A DNA stretch of 64,000 nt from RBG-13-68-16 sp041494245 (GTDB lineage Bacteria > Acidobacteriota > Thermoanaerobaculia > Thermoanaerobaculales > Thermoanaerobaculaceae): the NCBI GenBank assembly GCA_041494245.1, contig JBGQAK010000003.1, positions 124,001 to 188,000 on the forward strand, in the 5' to 3' direction. The stretch's first letter is position 1, and each line of letters opens with the position of its first letter. Of this stretch, positions 1 to 9,036 are shown piece by piece. The notes under the pieces are model-generated. The model was not told the DNA's origin and made no database searches. It was given only the letters and a program-made list of their open reading frames with translations. The position numbers and the translations under genes were made by a program.

Positions 1-300
1 AAAGGAACCTTAGTGCTTTCCGCCTCGTCGAGCGTGCGAAAGAGACCTTCGTCCCGCCGCGACCGCTGGGCGAGCGAGTCGAATACGCACGCGATGCAGG
101 GGAACGACACCGGGAGGGGACGTGAGGGTCCCCGAACCAGGCGAGCGACTGAGTCACGGAACCGCTTCGGATTATCCCGGACACCGGGTGCCCAGACGGC
201 ACGCTCGTGTTGCTTTTCTGGCTGTGAGCGGGCCGGATGGCATGGCCTTCGACGCGCGCTCTCCGCTTCCATGCGGCCGTGCGGGGGCCGTCTTGCCAAC

Positions 301-942
301 ATGTGCGGACGGCTGGCGCTGCTTTCGTTAATACTCGCTGCGCCGGTACGTGCCGCCGTAACCGGCCTTGGCCACCTGGTTCTCGAGGGCGAGCGACCGA
401 GCTTTCGCGCCGGCGATTTGGTGAAGCTGCGGTGGACACCGCTACCACCGGAAGCCGAGGAGTTCGAGCTGCTCCTCTCGCTCGACGGGGGACGTCACTT
501 CATTCGGCTCACCGAGATGCAGGAACCAGGCCTTGAATCGCTCGAGTGGCGGGTCCCGAACCTGCCCAGCGGCGACGCACGGCTGCGCCTCCGAGTTGGG
601 ATGAGAGGGGAGGAGGTCGACCTCGAACTGAGCGCGCCCTTCACGATCCTGAGTGACACGAGCGCACCGGTCGCAGGCATCACGTTCCGCGCCGGGGAGT
701 GGTGGACGAGCCAGACGGTCTCAGCCGGTCTCCCCGACGTGCAGGCTCCCCTCCAGCATGCCGAGAGCCCTCTGCCGCCCGACTGGGTGGCCCATCTTGC
801 ACCCTCGCTGGTGCGCGACGACATTCTGACGGCCTCGCCCACTGCCGCTTCGACGGCTCGCAGCGCGTGCGCCAAACGAGAGCCGCGCGACAAGCCACGA
901 CTGCTCGGGCGAGCTCCACGAATCATCCCGCTACGGGAATAG
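301..942 (+). CDS. secreted beta-sandwich-like protein, unrecognised
   Basis: Unknown function. An open frame starts near base 13, but the first 100 codons look non-coding: Arg/Ser-rich and without domain character. The usable start is the ATG at 301, because it begins a good signal peptide (MCGRLALLSLILAAPVRAA). A second ATG at 271 would add ten residues; neither has a clear ribosome site. Residues 20-120 alternate hydrophobic and polar positions like a fibronectin/Ig sandwich and include a short Asp-box-like stretch (LSLDGGRHF), as in the BNR proteins further on. The C-terminal third is compositionally odd and may not be genuine. It precedes the TonB receptor by about 115 bases on the same strand. 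Bases 1-300 hold nothing else I can support. Confidence 0.45.
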   Translation: MCGRLALLSLILAAPVRAAVTGLGHLVLEGERPSFRAGDLVKLRWTPLPPEAEEFELLLSLDGGRHFIRLTEMQEPGLESLEWRVPNLPSGDARLRLRVGMRGEEVDLELSAPFTILSDTSAPVAGITFRAGEWWTSQTVSAGLPDVQAPLQHAESPLPPDWVAHLAPSLVRDDILTASPTAASTARSACAKREPRDKPRLLGRAPRIIPLRE

Positions 943-1059
943 CACCCCCAACGACCCTGACCGCGCCCCTCCGACCCTGTTCCAAACGGGGTTGGACCTC
1001 AGGCGAACCGTAGGTGTCGTGCGCGAGGCGGCGGCTCGGCCCGCTGCGGGAGGCTTCTT

Positions 1060-3198
1060 ATGGAGAAGAACGAGAGGATGAGGACGATGATTGATTCATT
1101 TCGTATCCCTCGAGATTATATCTTGGCCGCCGAAGTTCTTTGCATCTCCGTGCTGTTTTCGGCGTTGAGCGCAGCACAGACCGCGAGGCCGACTCCGACG
1201 CCCACACCCACTGAGCAGCCGGTCCCGCATGTGGCCTCCACCGAGATCGTCGTCAGGGCGCCGCGCATGGACATCCCGCTGAAGGAGAACCCCGCTGCGA
1301 CTACGGTCGTCCAGGGCGAGGCGCTCGCTACACTGGCGAAGACCATCGGCGCCGAGGAGGCGCTCAAGCTCGTGCCGGGCGTCAAGGTCGACAACCAGGC
1401 CGACGGCGAGCGGGTGCACATGTCGATCCGTGGCCAGGGCATCCTCACCGAGCGGGGCATCCGCGGCATCAAGGTGCTGCTCGACGGCCTGCCGCTCAAC
1501 GACCCCACCGGCTTTGCCCCGGACCTGTTCGACGTCGACTGGGCGACCGTAAAGCGCATCGAGGTGTTCCGCGGACCCGCCTCCGCGCTCTACGGCGGCG
1601 GCGGCTCTGCGGGCATTCTGAACATCGAAAGCCGCGACGGCGGCCCCGGCCCCGCGGCAGGCGAGGTATCGGCGAGCGCTGGCTCGTATGGTTTCTGGAA
1701 GGTCCTCACGGAAGTGGGCGGCACGGACGGCAACCTCAACTACCGGGTGTCGGGCTCGAGGATGATGCTGGACGGCTACCGGGTCCACACCGCGGCCGCC
1801 GCCTCCAACCTCTACGGCAAGTTCAACTACGACCTCAAGGGCGGCGACCGCATCACGGCCATCGTGGCGGGCACGAACTTCTTCAACGAAAACGCCGAGG
1901 GGCTCAACATCGAGCAGGTCGACGAGGACCCTAGGCAACCCAACCCCGACGCGCTGACCTACAACGAGTATCAGCGCACCCGCCGGGCGACCCTCGGCGT
2001 GACCGGGAAGTTCGGGGTGACGGCCAACTCCGACCTCGACTTCTCAATCTACGGCCGCTTCTGGCAGTGGAAGGAGTCCGTGCCGTCCTCCGTCCAGCAT
2101 CGCGACTACCAATCCCCGGGTGGATTCCTGCAGTACTCCGTTCGAGGCTCGGTCGGGTTGCTCAAGAACGTCATCAGCATCGGCACCGACGTCGACTTTC
2201 AGTCGATCAACGACTATCGCCGTCCCAACCTGGGTGGGGCCGTCGAGGGAGCTACGATCCTCTCGGATCAGAACATCTTTCAGCGCGGCGAAGGGTTCTA
2301 CCTGCTCGACAGGCTCGAACTCTCGCCCAGGTGGAGCGTGATAGCCGGTTTGCGGCACGACTCGATCGACAACACGCTGGACGACAACCTGCGCACGGGT
2401 GGCGTGGACTTGTCGGGTGAGAAGCCGTTCTCCAAGACCACCGGTCGCCTCGGCCTCGCCTGGAACCCGAGACCCTCGTTCGGAGCCTACATCTCGTGGG
2501 CGCAGGGCTTCCTGCCTCCGGCGACGGAGGAACTGGCGAACAACCCCGACAGGTTCGGCGGCTTCAACGACCACCTCATGCCCGCCACCTCCCGTGGCGA
2601 GGAGGTCGGCGTGCGCGGCGCTTTTTCCAACACGTTCACCTACGACGTGGCGCTGTTCCACTTGCTCACCGACAACGACTTTGGGCGGTACCGCATGCCC
2701 ACCAGGCCGCTCGAGACCTTCTATGAGAACGCCGGATCGAGCAAGCGTTGGGGCGTGGAGACCCTCCTCGGCTTCTTCCCAACCCCGGAGCTTTCGATGG
2801 AGCTGGCGTACACCTACTCGCACTTCCGCTACGACCAGGTCCACTACCTGGGGACCTACTACTCCGACACCTCGCTCCCCAACTCCCCGGACCACCAGGC
2901 CACCTTGGATGCCGAGTACCATATCACCCCGGAGCTGCTGGTCGGGGTCAGCGCCGAGATGTTCTCCCGCGCGTACATCGATCCGAGCAATGCCACCTGG
3001 ATCGACGGCTACACCCTCATCGGCGCGCGCATCGGCTACAAGACGCGGATTGCCGGGGTCGCGACCGACTTTCTGCTCTGCGGACGCAATCTCACGGGCA
3101 CGAGGTACATTGCGTTCACCGAGCCGGACCCCGACGGCAACTCCTATCAACCCGGACCACAAAGGGAGGTGTTCACGGCGGTAACGGTCCGATTCTAG
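1060..3198 (+). CDS. TonB-dependent outer-membrane receptor
   Basis: A 712-residue ligand-gated outer-membrane transporter that would take up a chelate, cobalamin or carbohydrate using energy from TonB-ExbBD; the substrate cannot be read from sequence. After a signal peptide and a Pro/Thr-rich segment (about residues 43-55), the plug domain spans roughly 60-190. It contains LKLVPGVKVDNQ, IRGQG and the VKRIEVFRGPASALYGGGGSAG block typical of TonB plugs. The remainder is beta-barrel, ending in the aromatic terminal strand VFTAVTVRF with the C-terminal Phe needed for barrel insertion. There is no carboxypeptidase-like N-terminal domain, unlike the receptor at 30.3 kb. The start at 1060 is supported by GGGAGG six to seven bases upstream. 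Length fits small siderophore/vitamin-type receptors. It stands alone, with an unrelated protease 440 bases downstream. Confidence 0.9.
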   Translation: MEKNERMRTMIDSFRIPRDYILAAEVLCISVLFSALSAAQTARPTPTPTPTEQPVPHVASTEIVVRAPRMDIPLKENPAATTVVQGEALATLAKTIGAEEALKLVPGVKVDNQADGERVHMSIRGQGILTERGIRGIKVLLDGLPLNDPTGFAPDLFDVDWATVKRIEVFRGPASALYGGGGSAGILNIESRDGGPGPAAGEVSASAGSYGFWKVLTEVGGTDGNLNYRVSGSRMMLDGYRVHTAAAASNLYGKFNYDLKGGDRITAIVAGTNFFNENAEGLNIEQVDEDPRQPNPDALTYNEYQRTRRATLGVTGKFGVTANSDLDFSIYGRFWQWKESVPSSVQHRDYQSPGGFLQYSVRGSVGLLKNVISIGTDVDFQSINDYRRPNLGGAVEGATILSDQNIFQRGEGFYLLDRLELSPRWSVIAGLRHDSIDNTLDDNLRTGGVDLSGEKPFSKTTGRLGLAWNPRPSFGAYISWAQGFLPPATEELANNPDRFGGFNDHLMPATSRGEEVGVRGAFSNTFTYDVALFHLLTDNDFGRYRMPTRPLETFYENAGSSKRWGVETLLGFFPTPELSMELAYTYSHFRYDQVHYLGTYYSDTSLPNSPDHQATLDAEYHITPELLVGVSAEMFSRAYIDPSNATWIDGYTLIGARIGYKTRIAGVATDFLLCGRNLTGTRYIAFTEPDPDGNSYQPGPQREVFTAVTVRF

Positions 3199-3637
3199 GC
3201 CGGGTCGTGTGCCAGGAGGGAGGCCAGCGCACCGTTTCTTGGGCGCTTTTCGGAGGTCGAGAGTGGTGGTGTTCTGTGAGCCGGCTACCAGCGGGCGCCC
3301 TTCCGGACTGTTGCCCGAGCGAACCACCGAAGGGTGCAGCGTCTGCTTCCGGCCGTGTCACTGTAGGCGTTCCCCGGCGAACAGGGTGGGGCGAACACGC
3401 CTTCACGGACGAGACCTTGACGAATCGCCTGCACGGTTGCATGATGTGGCGAATTATGGATGATCATCGCTGATGAGTGGTGAATCTCAAGATCTACGGC
3501 ACGAGCTTTCCGGAGTGCCGCGGAGGAAGCAACCCTTCGCCCAGGCCACCAAGCTCGGCGCACGTTTCGAGTCCGCCAGTGGCCCCATAGGGTACCGGGT
3601 GAACCGGCTCCCCAAGAGCCGCAGAAAGGGAGGAGTC
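3199..3637. other. intergenic stretch, no supported gene
   Basis: About 440 bases between the TonB receptor and the subtilase. The subtilase frame is open back to 3473, but that extension has no signal peptide or domain character and is better read as leader. No hairpin followed by a T-run and no RNA gene were seen. Confidence 0.5.
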
Positions 3638-6600
3638 ATGCACAGGAAGGCCCTCACAACTTGCGGTGTTGTCCTCGTGTTCTTGTCGGCCGGCATCGCT
3701 GGGCACGTCGGTGGCGCGGGAGCCTCGTCGCCTGGCACGGCAGCGCCCAGCCAACGTCCGGCGCTGTTCAAGGACAGCCGGCAGTCGCTTGCCATTGCTC
3801 GTGCGCAGGGGCGAAAGACCGTGATGTTACTGGTCGTGGCCAAACCGGGGGCGGCCGCTGCGATCGCGGAACAGGCTGGCCGCTTGGGCGGCGATGTGCG
3901 CTATCGAGATGACGAGGTGGGATATCTGCGTGTACGGATCTCGCCGGATCGTGCAACAGAATTTGCCGAGTTCGAAAAGAACGAAGCTGTTGTCATGGAC
4001 TACGACGACAGCTATCCAAACCGGCTCGGCCACGATCGCCAGGCCCTCCCCAAGGAAGATCCTGCGAAAGTTCCCACGTCAACACCAACCGTCCAGAGCC
4101 CCACGGAATGGCCCCCGCGGTTGAGCGACTATCCGCTCCAGCATCCATACTCACCAATCAAGGACCTAGGTGCCGCGGAGTTCCTCGCCAAGCACCCAAC
4201 CTGGGATGGTCGCGGTGTGACGATCGCGCTGCTGGATGGCAACTTCGATCTGCTTCTGCCGGAGTTCCAGACCGCCTACAGCTTGGACGGTAAGACGGTG
4301 CCGAAGGTCGCCGACTACCTCAACGTCACTGACCCTCGGGACGACGGCGACATCAACCCGCAGTGGGTCAACATGCAGGAGACCGTCACCTCCAGCGGCG
4401 GAAAGGTGAGCTTCGGCGGCAAGACGTTCACGGTCCCCCGCGACGGAACCTATCGCATCGGATTCTTCAGCGAGCGCCGCTTCAACATGGAGTCGAACGC
4501 GGCATACATAGACCAGGACATCGACCGCGACGGCAACCCCAAAGGCGACGACGGCCTCTTCGGTGTGCTCTGGGACGAGGCCTCGAACGACGTCTGGGTC
4601 GACACCAACCGCAACCTAAGCTTCGCTGATGAGAAGGCGATGACCGACTACATCAAACGGCAGGACGTCGGGGTTTTCGGCAAGGACGATCCGAAGACCC
4701 CTGTGCGTGAGACCATCGGGTTCGCCGTGCAGACGGACGCAAAGAACAAGTTCGTCTCGATCAACGTCGGCATTTACCAGCACGCGACCGAAATCATGGG
4801 GTCAGTCGTCGGCAACAAGCATCCGAACGGGCGGCTCCAGGGGGTGGCCCCGGGTGCACGCTTGGTCTCGGTTTTCTACGGTGTGAGCAATGCCCACGGT
4901 CTGATTGAAGGGCTTATCACCGCGTTCAAGCACCCGCAGGTTGACCTGATCGTGCTCGAACAGTCGGTGGCGATCGCATCCCTACCGTACCTCCTGGCCG
5001 ACGCAACCCATCCGATGAGCCTAGTGGCACAACGGCTCATTGAGCGCTACCACAAGCTTCTGTTTGTGCCGGGAGACAACTCCCCCGCTTTCGGGTTTGT
5101 CGCGGAGGATGGGCTCGCCCCAAACGCGGTCAGCGTCGGTGGGTACCAGAACAAGGAGAGCTATCGTTTGAACTGGGGGCTGATCCCCGAAAATGATGAC
5201 AACTTGCACTGGGGCGCTCTATCGCACGGCCCAAGCGGTTCGGGGGCGCTGAAGCCCGACCTGATCGCGGCCAGCGGGCAGATGTCCACGGATCCCGGGT
5301 ATCGCAAGGGGGCGTCGTTCAAGGGGCTCTATCAGCTTCCTCCCGGTTACTCGGTCGACGGCGGCACCTCGACGGCGACGCCGATGGCGGCTGGAGCAAC
5401 CGCGCTCGTGGTCAGCGCCGCCAAGCAAAGCGGCGTTCCTTACGATGCGGCGCGCCTCAAAGCGGCGATCACAGGCAGCGCGCGCTACATCCCGCGTCTA
5501 GCTGCCCACGAGCAAGGCAACGGGCTAATCCAAGTCGGGGCCGCGTTCGAACTGCTGAAGAAGCTGGAGGCGGTCGAGCCGGTCACAATCACGAGCCGAG
5601 CGCCAGTGAAGACGAAGCTGAGCCATCTCCTGCTGACGCCCAATGAAGGCGTCGGGTTGTACGAGCGCGAAGGGTGGGCCGTGGGCGACCGTGCCGAGCG
5701 GACGATCACGCTGACGCGGACCTCCGGTCCTTCCGAGCCGATGACCTTCGCCCTGAGCTGGCAGGGCAGCGACGGCACGTTCAGCAGCCCGGACTCGGTC
5801 ACGCTCCCGCTAGGCACGCCGGTTGCGGTGCCCGTCACGATCACCGCGAAGAAGGAAGGTGCTCACAGCGCGATCCTCTCGGTCGACAATTCGTCGATTC
5901 CAGGCCACGCCCATCGCGTGCTCACGGCCATCGTCGTGCCCTACCGGTTCACGGCCGACAACGGCTACTCGGTGAAGGCGGAGGTGACGCCTCCGAGGCC
6001 GGGTGACCTGGGGGTGTTCGTTGAGGTGCCTCCGGGGACGGCCGCACTCACGTTCTCCGCCGCGGCGCCGAACGTTAGTCTCTCGCTTATCGGTCCCGAC
6101 AAGGACGCGCTCTATCCCTGCTCGTTCGAGCCCGCGGCCGCCACGAAGCCGTGCTCGGTCTCGCGCCCGCAGCCGGGTGTGTGGGAGATCAACGTCGATA
6201 GCAAGATCGAGTGGACCTACGACCCGGAGACGCCGATCCCGCTCAAGGCGACACCGGTGACGATCACCGCAACGATCCTCGGCGTTGACGTGACGGCGAA
6301 GCCGGCGGCGCCCGGAGCTCTCAAGGCGGACAGCTCGCAGCAGTTCTCGCTGGCGCTCGAGAACCGGCTGGGCAAGACCGTGGCGGCCGCCACGTCGGTC
6401 GAGCTCGGCAGCGCCTTCCACAAGCGTGCCACGATCGCGCCGGGCGAGCAGCACCTGTACGAGATCGTGGTGCCCAAGGGTACGACCTCCCTGTTCGCCA
6501 GGGTGAGCGGTGTGAGTGAGGCCCGTGCGGACCTGGACGTGTATCTGCTCGACTGCACGGAGCCGGAGAAGGCACCCGAGGAGAAACCGGCCGAACTCGA

Positions 6601-7045
6601 AAAGGGTAACAAAGCACCCTCGGCGCCCAAACCGACATGTGGGACGGTCGCGAAGGCAGCGGATATTGGGGCTAACGGTGAAGTTGGGGCCGCCAGTCCG
6701 AAGGCGGGGCGGTGGGTGGTGGTCGTCGACGCATATTCGTTGACCGGAGGACCGGCCAACTATGAGTACATCGACTTCTTCACGCATCCGAGCTTCGGCT
6801 CGATCGCAGTTGCCGATCCGCCTGAAGAACGAAAGCCATCGGCCAGCTGGGCGGCCAAGGCAAACGCGTGGGCGGCGAGCCTCCCCACCGCACCTCGACA
6901 GCTGGCTGGTCGCGTTTCCGCCACCAGTCCGGACGTCGTCGGGTGGGGTGGCCCGTTCGACCAGCGTCAAAAACAGCCCATTTCGTTGGGTTCGGCAGAA
7001 CTGTGGTTTGGCGCTCAAGCGGCAGCGGTGGCCGGAGGCCACTAG
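3638..7045 (+). CDS. large secreted subtilisin-family (S8) serine peptidase
   Basis: Secreted S8 endopeptidase of 1135 residues. The chosen start has AAAGGGAGGAG four bases upstream and opens a signal peptide (MHRKALTTCGVVLVFLSAG). Catalytic residues can be placed: Asp200 in TIALLDGNFD, His382 in QHATEIMGSVVG, and Ser578 in GGTSTATPMAAG. The His block reads H-A-T rather than the usual H-G-T, and about 180 residues separate Asp from His, far more than in classical subtilisins. That spacing recalls large tripeptidyl-peptidase-II-type or pyrolysin-type enzymes. An inhibitor-like propeptide probably occupies residues 45-130. Residues 620-1120 form several beta-sandwich domains that may hold substrate or the cell surface. 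It heads a same-strand block of secreted proteins (BNR paralogues and the S9 peptidase), suggesting a shared extracellular proteolysis role. Its peptide specificity is unknown. Confidence 0.85.
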   Translation: MHRKALTTCGVVLVFLSAGIAGHVGGAGASSPGTAAPSQRPALFKDSRQSLAIARAQGRKTVMLLVVAKPGAAAAIAEQAGRLGGDVRYRDDEVGYLRVRISPDRATEFAEFEKNEAVVMDYDDSYPNRLGHDRQALPKEDPAKVPTSTPTVQSPTEWPPRLSDYPLQHPYSPIKDLGAAEFLAKHPTWDGRGVTIALLDGNFDLLLPEFQTAYSLDGKTVPKVADYLNVTDPRDDGDINPQWVNMQETVTSSGGKVSFGGKTFTVPRDGTYRIGFFSERRFNMESNAAYIDQDIDRDGNPKGDDGLFGVLWDEASNDVWVDTNRNLSFADEKAMTDYIKRQDVGVFGKDDPKTPVRETIGFAVQTDAKNKFVSINVGIYQHATEIMGSVVGNKHPNGRLQGVAPGARLVSVFYGVSNAHGLIEGLITAFKHPQVDLIVLEQSVAIASLPYLLADATHPMSLVAQRLIERYHKLLFVPGDNSPAFGFVAEDGLAPNAVSVGGYQNKESYRLNWGLIPENDDNLHWGALSHGPSGSGALKPDLIAASGQMSTDPGYRKGASFKGLYQLPPGYSVDGGTSTATPMAAGATALVVSAAKQSGVPYDAARLKAAITGSARYIPRLAAHEQGNGLIQVGAAFELLKKLEAVEPVTITSRAPVKTKLSHLLLTPNEGVGLYEREGWAVGDRAERTITLTRTSGPSEPMTFALSWQGSDGTFSSPDSVTLPLGTPVAVPVTITAKKEGAHSAILSVDNSSIPGHAHRVLTAIVVPYRFTADNGYSVKAEVTPPRPGDLGVFVEVPPGTAALTFSAAAPNVSLSLIGPDKDALYPCSFEPAAATKPCSVSRPQPGVWEINVDSKIEWTYDPETPIPLKATPVTITATILGVDVTAKPAAPGALKADSSQQFSLALENRLGKTVAAATSVELGSAFHKRATIAPGEQHLYEIVVPKGTTSLFARVSGVSEARADLDVYLLDCTEPEKAPEEKPAELEKGNKAPSAPKPTCGTVAKAADIGANGEVGAASPKAGRWVVVVDAYSLTGGPANYEYIDFFTHPSFGSIAVADPPEERKPSASWAAKANAWAASLPTAPRQLAGRVSATSPDVVGWGGPFDQRQKQPISLGSAELWFGAQAAAVAGGH

Positions 7046-7124
7046 CGCGACGCCCGCCCTGCGTCACTAACGGCGAAACACAAACTCGAATGTGTTTGAT
7101 CGAGAAGCAAGGAGGGACCGAAAA

Positions 7125-9011
7125 ATGACTCGGAGGATCTTAGGTGTGCTGTTTCTCCTTTGCATCGGCTGGCTCGCATTCGCGAGCGGAGCCGAGGCAC
7201 CCGGGCCGCGGGTGGTGGTGGGTCCGAATATGCTCGTCTCCCGCGACGGCGACTTCCCGCACGTCGAGTTGATCGTCGCGGCCAACCCGAAGAATGTGAA
7301 GAATCTATTGGGCGGCGCGATCACGTACACCCGCCCGAAAGGCGGCACCGCTTGCCGTACCTACGCCACCACCGATGGCGGCACGACGTGGTGGCCGTCC
7401 GAGTTCGCCGAGCAGGTCGAGTGGGGGGGCGCCGACCCGTACGTGGCGTTCACGCCGCAGGGCACGGGTATCTTCTCGGCCTTGGCGTTCCAAGAGGACG
7501 AAAAGGGGCAGCAACACGGTTATCTCCAGGTATGGCGGTCGGAGGACGGCGGGAGGAGCTGGGGCAAGACGATGAACCTCGGGTACTCCTACGACCACGA
7601 GCAGATGACTGTCGATCATACGACCGGCAGGTACGCCGGGCGGATCTACATCGGCGTCCTTTACGGCTATCCGGTCTACACGGTCGGCGTCTTCCGCTCG
7701 GAGGACGACGGTCGGAGTTGGACCGGACCGGTCGAGGCGGCCAACGGCGGCGGGACGATCGGGATCAACGACATCCAGCCGATGGTCCTTTCGGACGAGA
7801 CGCTCGTGGTCCCGTATGCGGATTTCGACTTCCTGCCCGGCAAGGCCAAGATGACGGGCAAGGCCTCCAGCACCGCCTGGATGGTCCTCTCAGAGGACGG
7901 TGGCGTCTCGTTCGGGAAGCCGCGCAAGATCCAGACGATGCAGCACAACCTCGATGACAAAGTGGGGGGAAGGTTTTCGGTGTTCCCGGCGTTTGCGGTG
8001 GACAACCAGTCGAAGGTGTACCGCGACCGGATCTACGTGGCGTGGACCGACTTTCGATACGGTCCCATTCGGCTTCTCTTCTCCCACTCTGAGGACCGGG
8101 GTCTGCACTGGTCCGAGCCGGTGCTCCTGGACCCAAGCACTCCTAAACACGCGATGCAGGGCCAGCCGGTTGTTGCAGTCAACAAAGACGGCGTCGTCGG
8201 GGTGACGTGGTACGACACGCGCGACTCAAAGGATGGCTCGCAGTTCCACGAGTACTTCACGGCGTCGCTCGACGGCGGCAAGTCCTTCCTGCCGCCCATA
8301 CCCGTTTCTTCGACGCCTTCGACCCCTCTTGGGGCCGGCAACATGAACATGGGTGCCATGATCTTTCGGCACAAGGAAACCACTGCCCTTTCGCTGGTCT
8401 CGGCTGGGAGCCGGTGGCCCGGGGGGGGCGACTACATGGGGCTAGCGCCGGACAAGGAAGGGGTCTTCCATCCGTTCTGGGCGGACGCGCGAACGGGGAC
8501 GTTCCAGATCTACACGGCGAGCGTCTCGGTTGTCGTACCGCCGAAGGAGAAGCCGGCAGCGACAGGGGCTGCACCCGGTGCACCGGTCGCCGCTCCGACT
8601 AAGCCGCCGGCCCCGACGCGGACCAAGGTGGTCCTGGACACGCGCCTCGAGTTCGTCTTCGACCCGACGCGCTACGACGGGGCCACGAAGGAGTCGGAGA
8701 TTCCAGTCCGACTGCGAAACATCTCGAAGCAGCCGATATACCCTCCAATTACCCTCGAAATCCTGGGGTTCGACCTCAACGATCCTGAAATCCCCAAGTA
8801 TCCCTACCCGCCCATGTGGGTGGTCAACGCAGCCAACGGCAAGAACGGCGAAGGCGCGCTCTTCGACTTCTCGGGGGCCCTTGGGAACCTCGAGTCCCTC
8901 GATCCCGGTGCGCTGACCGGGCCCGTGGTCCTGAGGTTCCGCTTCGAGGACCCGACACTGCCACAGCCGATCCGCCTGAAGGTCGAGGGGATGGTGGAAG
9001 AGGGCAAGTGA
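7125..9011 (+). CDS. secreted BNR-repeat (sialidase-fold) protein, copy 1
   Basis: A 628-residue exported beta-propeller protein, first of three tandem paralogues. The start at 7125 is set by AAGGAGG ten bases upstream; a longer frame from 7092 lacks this. After a signal peptide ending near GAEA, Asp-box motifs recur (TTDGGTTWW, SEDGGRSWG, SEDDGRSWTG, SEDGGVSFG, SEDRGLHWSE, SLDGGKSF), as in sialidase-fold propellers. A block GDYMG...GVFHPFWADARTG ends the propeller. A Pro/Ala linker (about 475-500) leads to a C-terminal beta-domain at about 505-628, starting near LEFVFDPTRYDG. The sialidase Arg triad and Tyr/Glu pair are not evident, so hydrolase activity should not be assumed. Glycan or protein binding at the cell surface fits equally well. 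It ends 25 bases before copy 2. Confidence 0.85.
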   Translation: MTRRILGVLFLLCIGWLAFASGAEAPGPRVVVGPNMLVSRDGDFPHVELIVAANPKNVKNLLGGAITYTRPKGGTACRTYATTDGGTTWWPSEFAEQVEWGGADPYVAFTPQGTGIFSALAFQEDEKGQQHGYLQVWRSEDGGRSWGKTMNLGYSYDHEQMTVDHTTGRYAGRIYIGVLYGYPVYTVGVFRSEDDGRSWTGPVEAANGGGTIGINDIQPMVLSDETLVVPYADFDFLPGKAKMTGKASSTAWMVLSEDGGVSFGKPRKIQTMQHNLDDKVGGRFSVFPAFAVDNQSKVYRDRIYVAWTDFRYGPIRLLFSHSEDRGLHWSEPVLLDPSTPKHAMQGQPVVAVNKDGVVGVTWYDTRDSKDGSQFHEYFTASLDGGKSFLPPIPVSSTPSTPLGAGNMNMGAMIFRHKETTALSLVSAGSRWPGGGDYMGLAPDKEGVFHPFWADARTGTFQIYTASVSVVVPPKEKPAATGAAPGAPVAAPTKPPAPTRTKVVLDTRLEFVFDPTRYDGATKESEIPVRLRNISKQPIYPPITLEILGFDLNDPEIPKYPYPPMWVVNAANGKNGEGALFDFSGALGNLESLDPGALTGPVVLRFRFEDPTLPQPIRLKVEGMVEEGK

Positions 9012-9036
9012 GGCTCTTCTCGAGGGGAGGACTCTA

